NCBI GenBank assembly: GCA_016271365.2
Contig: CM057450.1
Span: forward strand, 1,800,052,967-1,800,116,966
Origin: Neoceratodus forsteri
Taxonomy: Eukaryota > Chordata > Ceratodontiformes > Ceratodontidae
Length of the DNA stretch: 64,000 nucleotides
Direction: 5' to 3'
The notes below the pieces were generated by a model, which ran no database searches, had not been told where the DNA came from, and saw only the letters and a program-made list of their open reading frames with translations. Every line of letters starts with the position of its first letter. Position 1 is the stretch's first letter. This document shows positions 63,868 to 64,000 of the stretch, piece after piece. The position numbers and the translations under genes are program-made.

Positions 63868-64000
63868 AATAAGACCTAGCAGGGTGCGAAGAGTTAGGGG
63901 ATACCTGCCCACCCTGGGTGTAGTGAAGCCTGACGCTACAGGCAGAGGGCCAGTCAACTCCTGAGAGGACAGATATCCCCCAACACTCCACACCCTGAAG
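63868..64000. other. Window end, unassigned
   Basis: GC-richer sequence (GTGTAGTGAAGCCTGACGC). No feature recognised; probably another repeat continuing past the window. Confidence 0.4.

Noticed and set aside
1..64000. CRISPR array, phage, operon or bacterial defence system
   Set aside because: No spaced identical short repeats with unique spacers, no ribosome-binding-site-linked gene runs; content is eukaryotic retrotransposons throughout.
1..64000. Host protein-coding exon
   Set aside because: No open stretch outside transposons carries a recognisable domain bounded by splice signals; short conserved exons could still be missed by eye.

Overview
This window looks like intergenic DNA from a large, repeat-packed vertebrate genome that is not mammalian in character. 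I see no host protein-coding gene, no rRNA or tRNA gene and no CRISPR array. Nearly every protein-like stretch belongs to a retrotransposon and is broken. The vertebrate call rests on the mix of families: many CR1-type LINEs ending in short TTCTATGTTT-like repeats, several L2-like LINEs, one full-length L1-type LINE, a LINE whose ORF1 carries an SGNH esterase (CR1/ZfL2 type), a long-LTR Ty3/Gypsy element with a PNMA-like Gag, and tRNA-derived SINEs including one with a MIR-like CORE segment. An amphibian, lungfish or cartilaginous fish would fit; I cannot decide from sequence alone.

Layout. 1-3.4 kb: the 3' half of a CR1 (+) abuts an older LINE (-). 3.5-10.5 kb: a LINE fragment, a CR1 (-), then an L2-like LINE (+) split by a CR1 (-). 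10.7-12.3 kb: 3' half of a second L2-like family (-), called family Y here. 12.3-17.6 kb: one CR1 (+) carrying three direct insertions (an L2-like LINE that itself holds another CR1, a CR1 (-), and a SINE), two of them with clean target-site duplications. 17.6-28.2 kb: a CR1 (-) split by a complete Ty3/Gypsy element (18091-27831, coding on the minus strand) with 1.6-kb LTRs, a TCTG target duplication and a tRNA-Thr-like primer site. 28-33.7 kb: SINEs, a CR1 (-) split by two SINEs, and unassigned DNA. 33.8-37.2 kb: a longer family-Y copy with an expanded minisatellite in its 3' UTR. 37.5-44.4 kb: L2-like fragments (family X), a CORE-SINE, and a large palindromic array interrupted by a LINE with a 14-bp target duplication. 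45-51.6 kb: degenerate CR1s, an L2 3' end, a SINE, two tandem-repeat blocks and a strong hairpin. 52.0-58.7 kb: a complete L1-type LINE with a 15-bp target duplication, landed just upstream of the ORF1 of the CR1/ZfL2-like LINE that fills 58.7-63.9 kb.

How the parts relate. The content is a stack of self-copying elements and their parasites. LINEs encode endonuclease plus reverse transcriptase and insert by target-primed reverse transcription; SINEs borrow that machinery. One SINE family here appears to share its 3' tail with LINE family X, as expected of a SINE/LINE partnership. The order of insertion can be read from who interrupts whom. The two LTRs of the Gypsy element differ mainly by single-base length changes, so some of the frame breaks here may be uncorrected long-read errors rather than biology.
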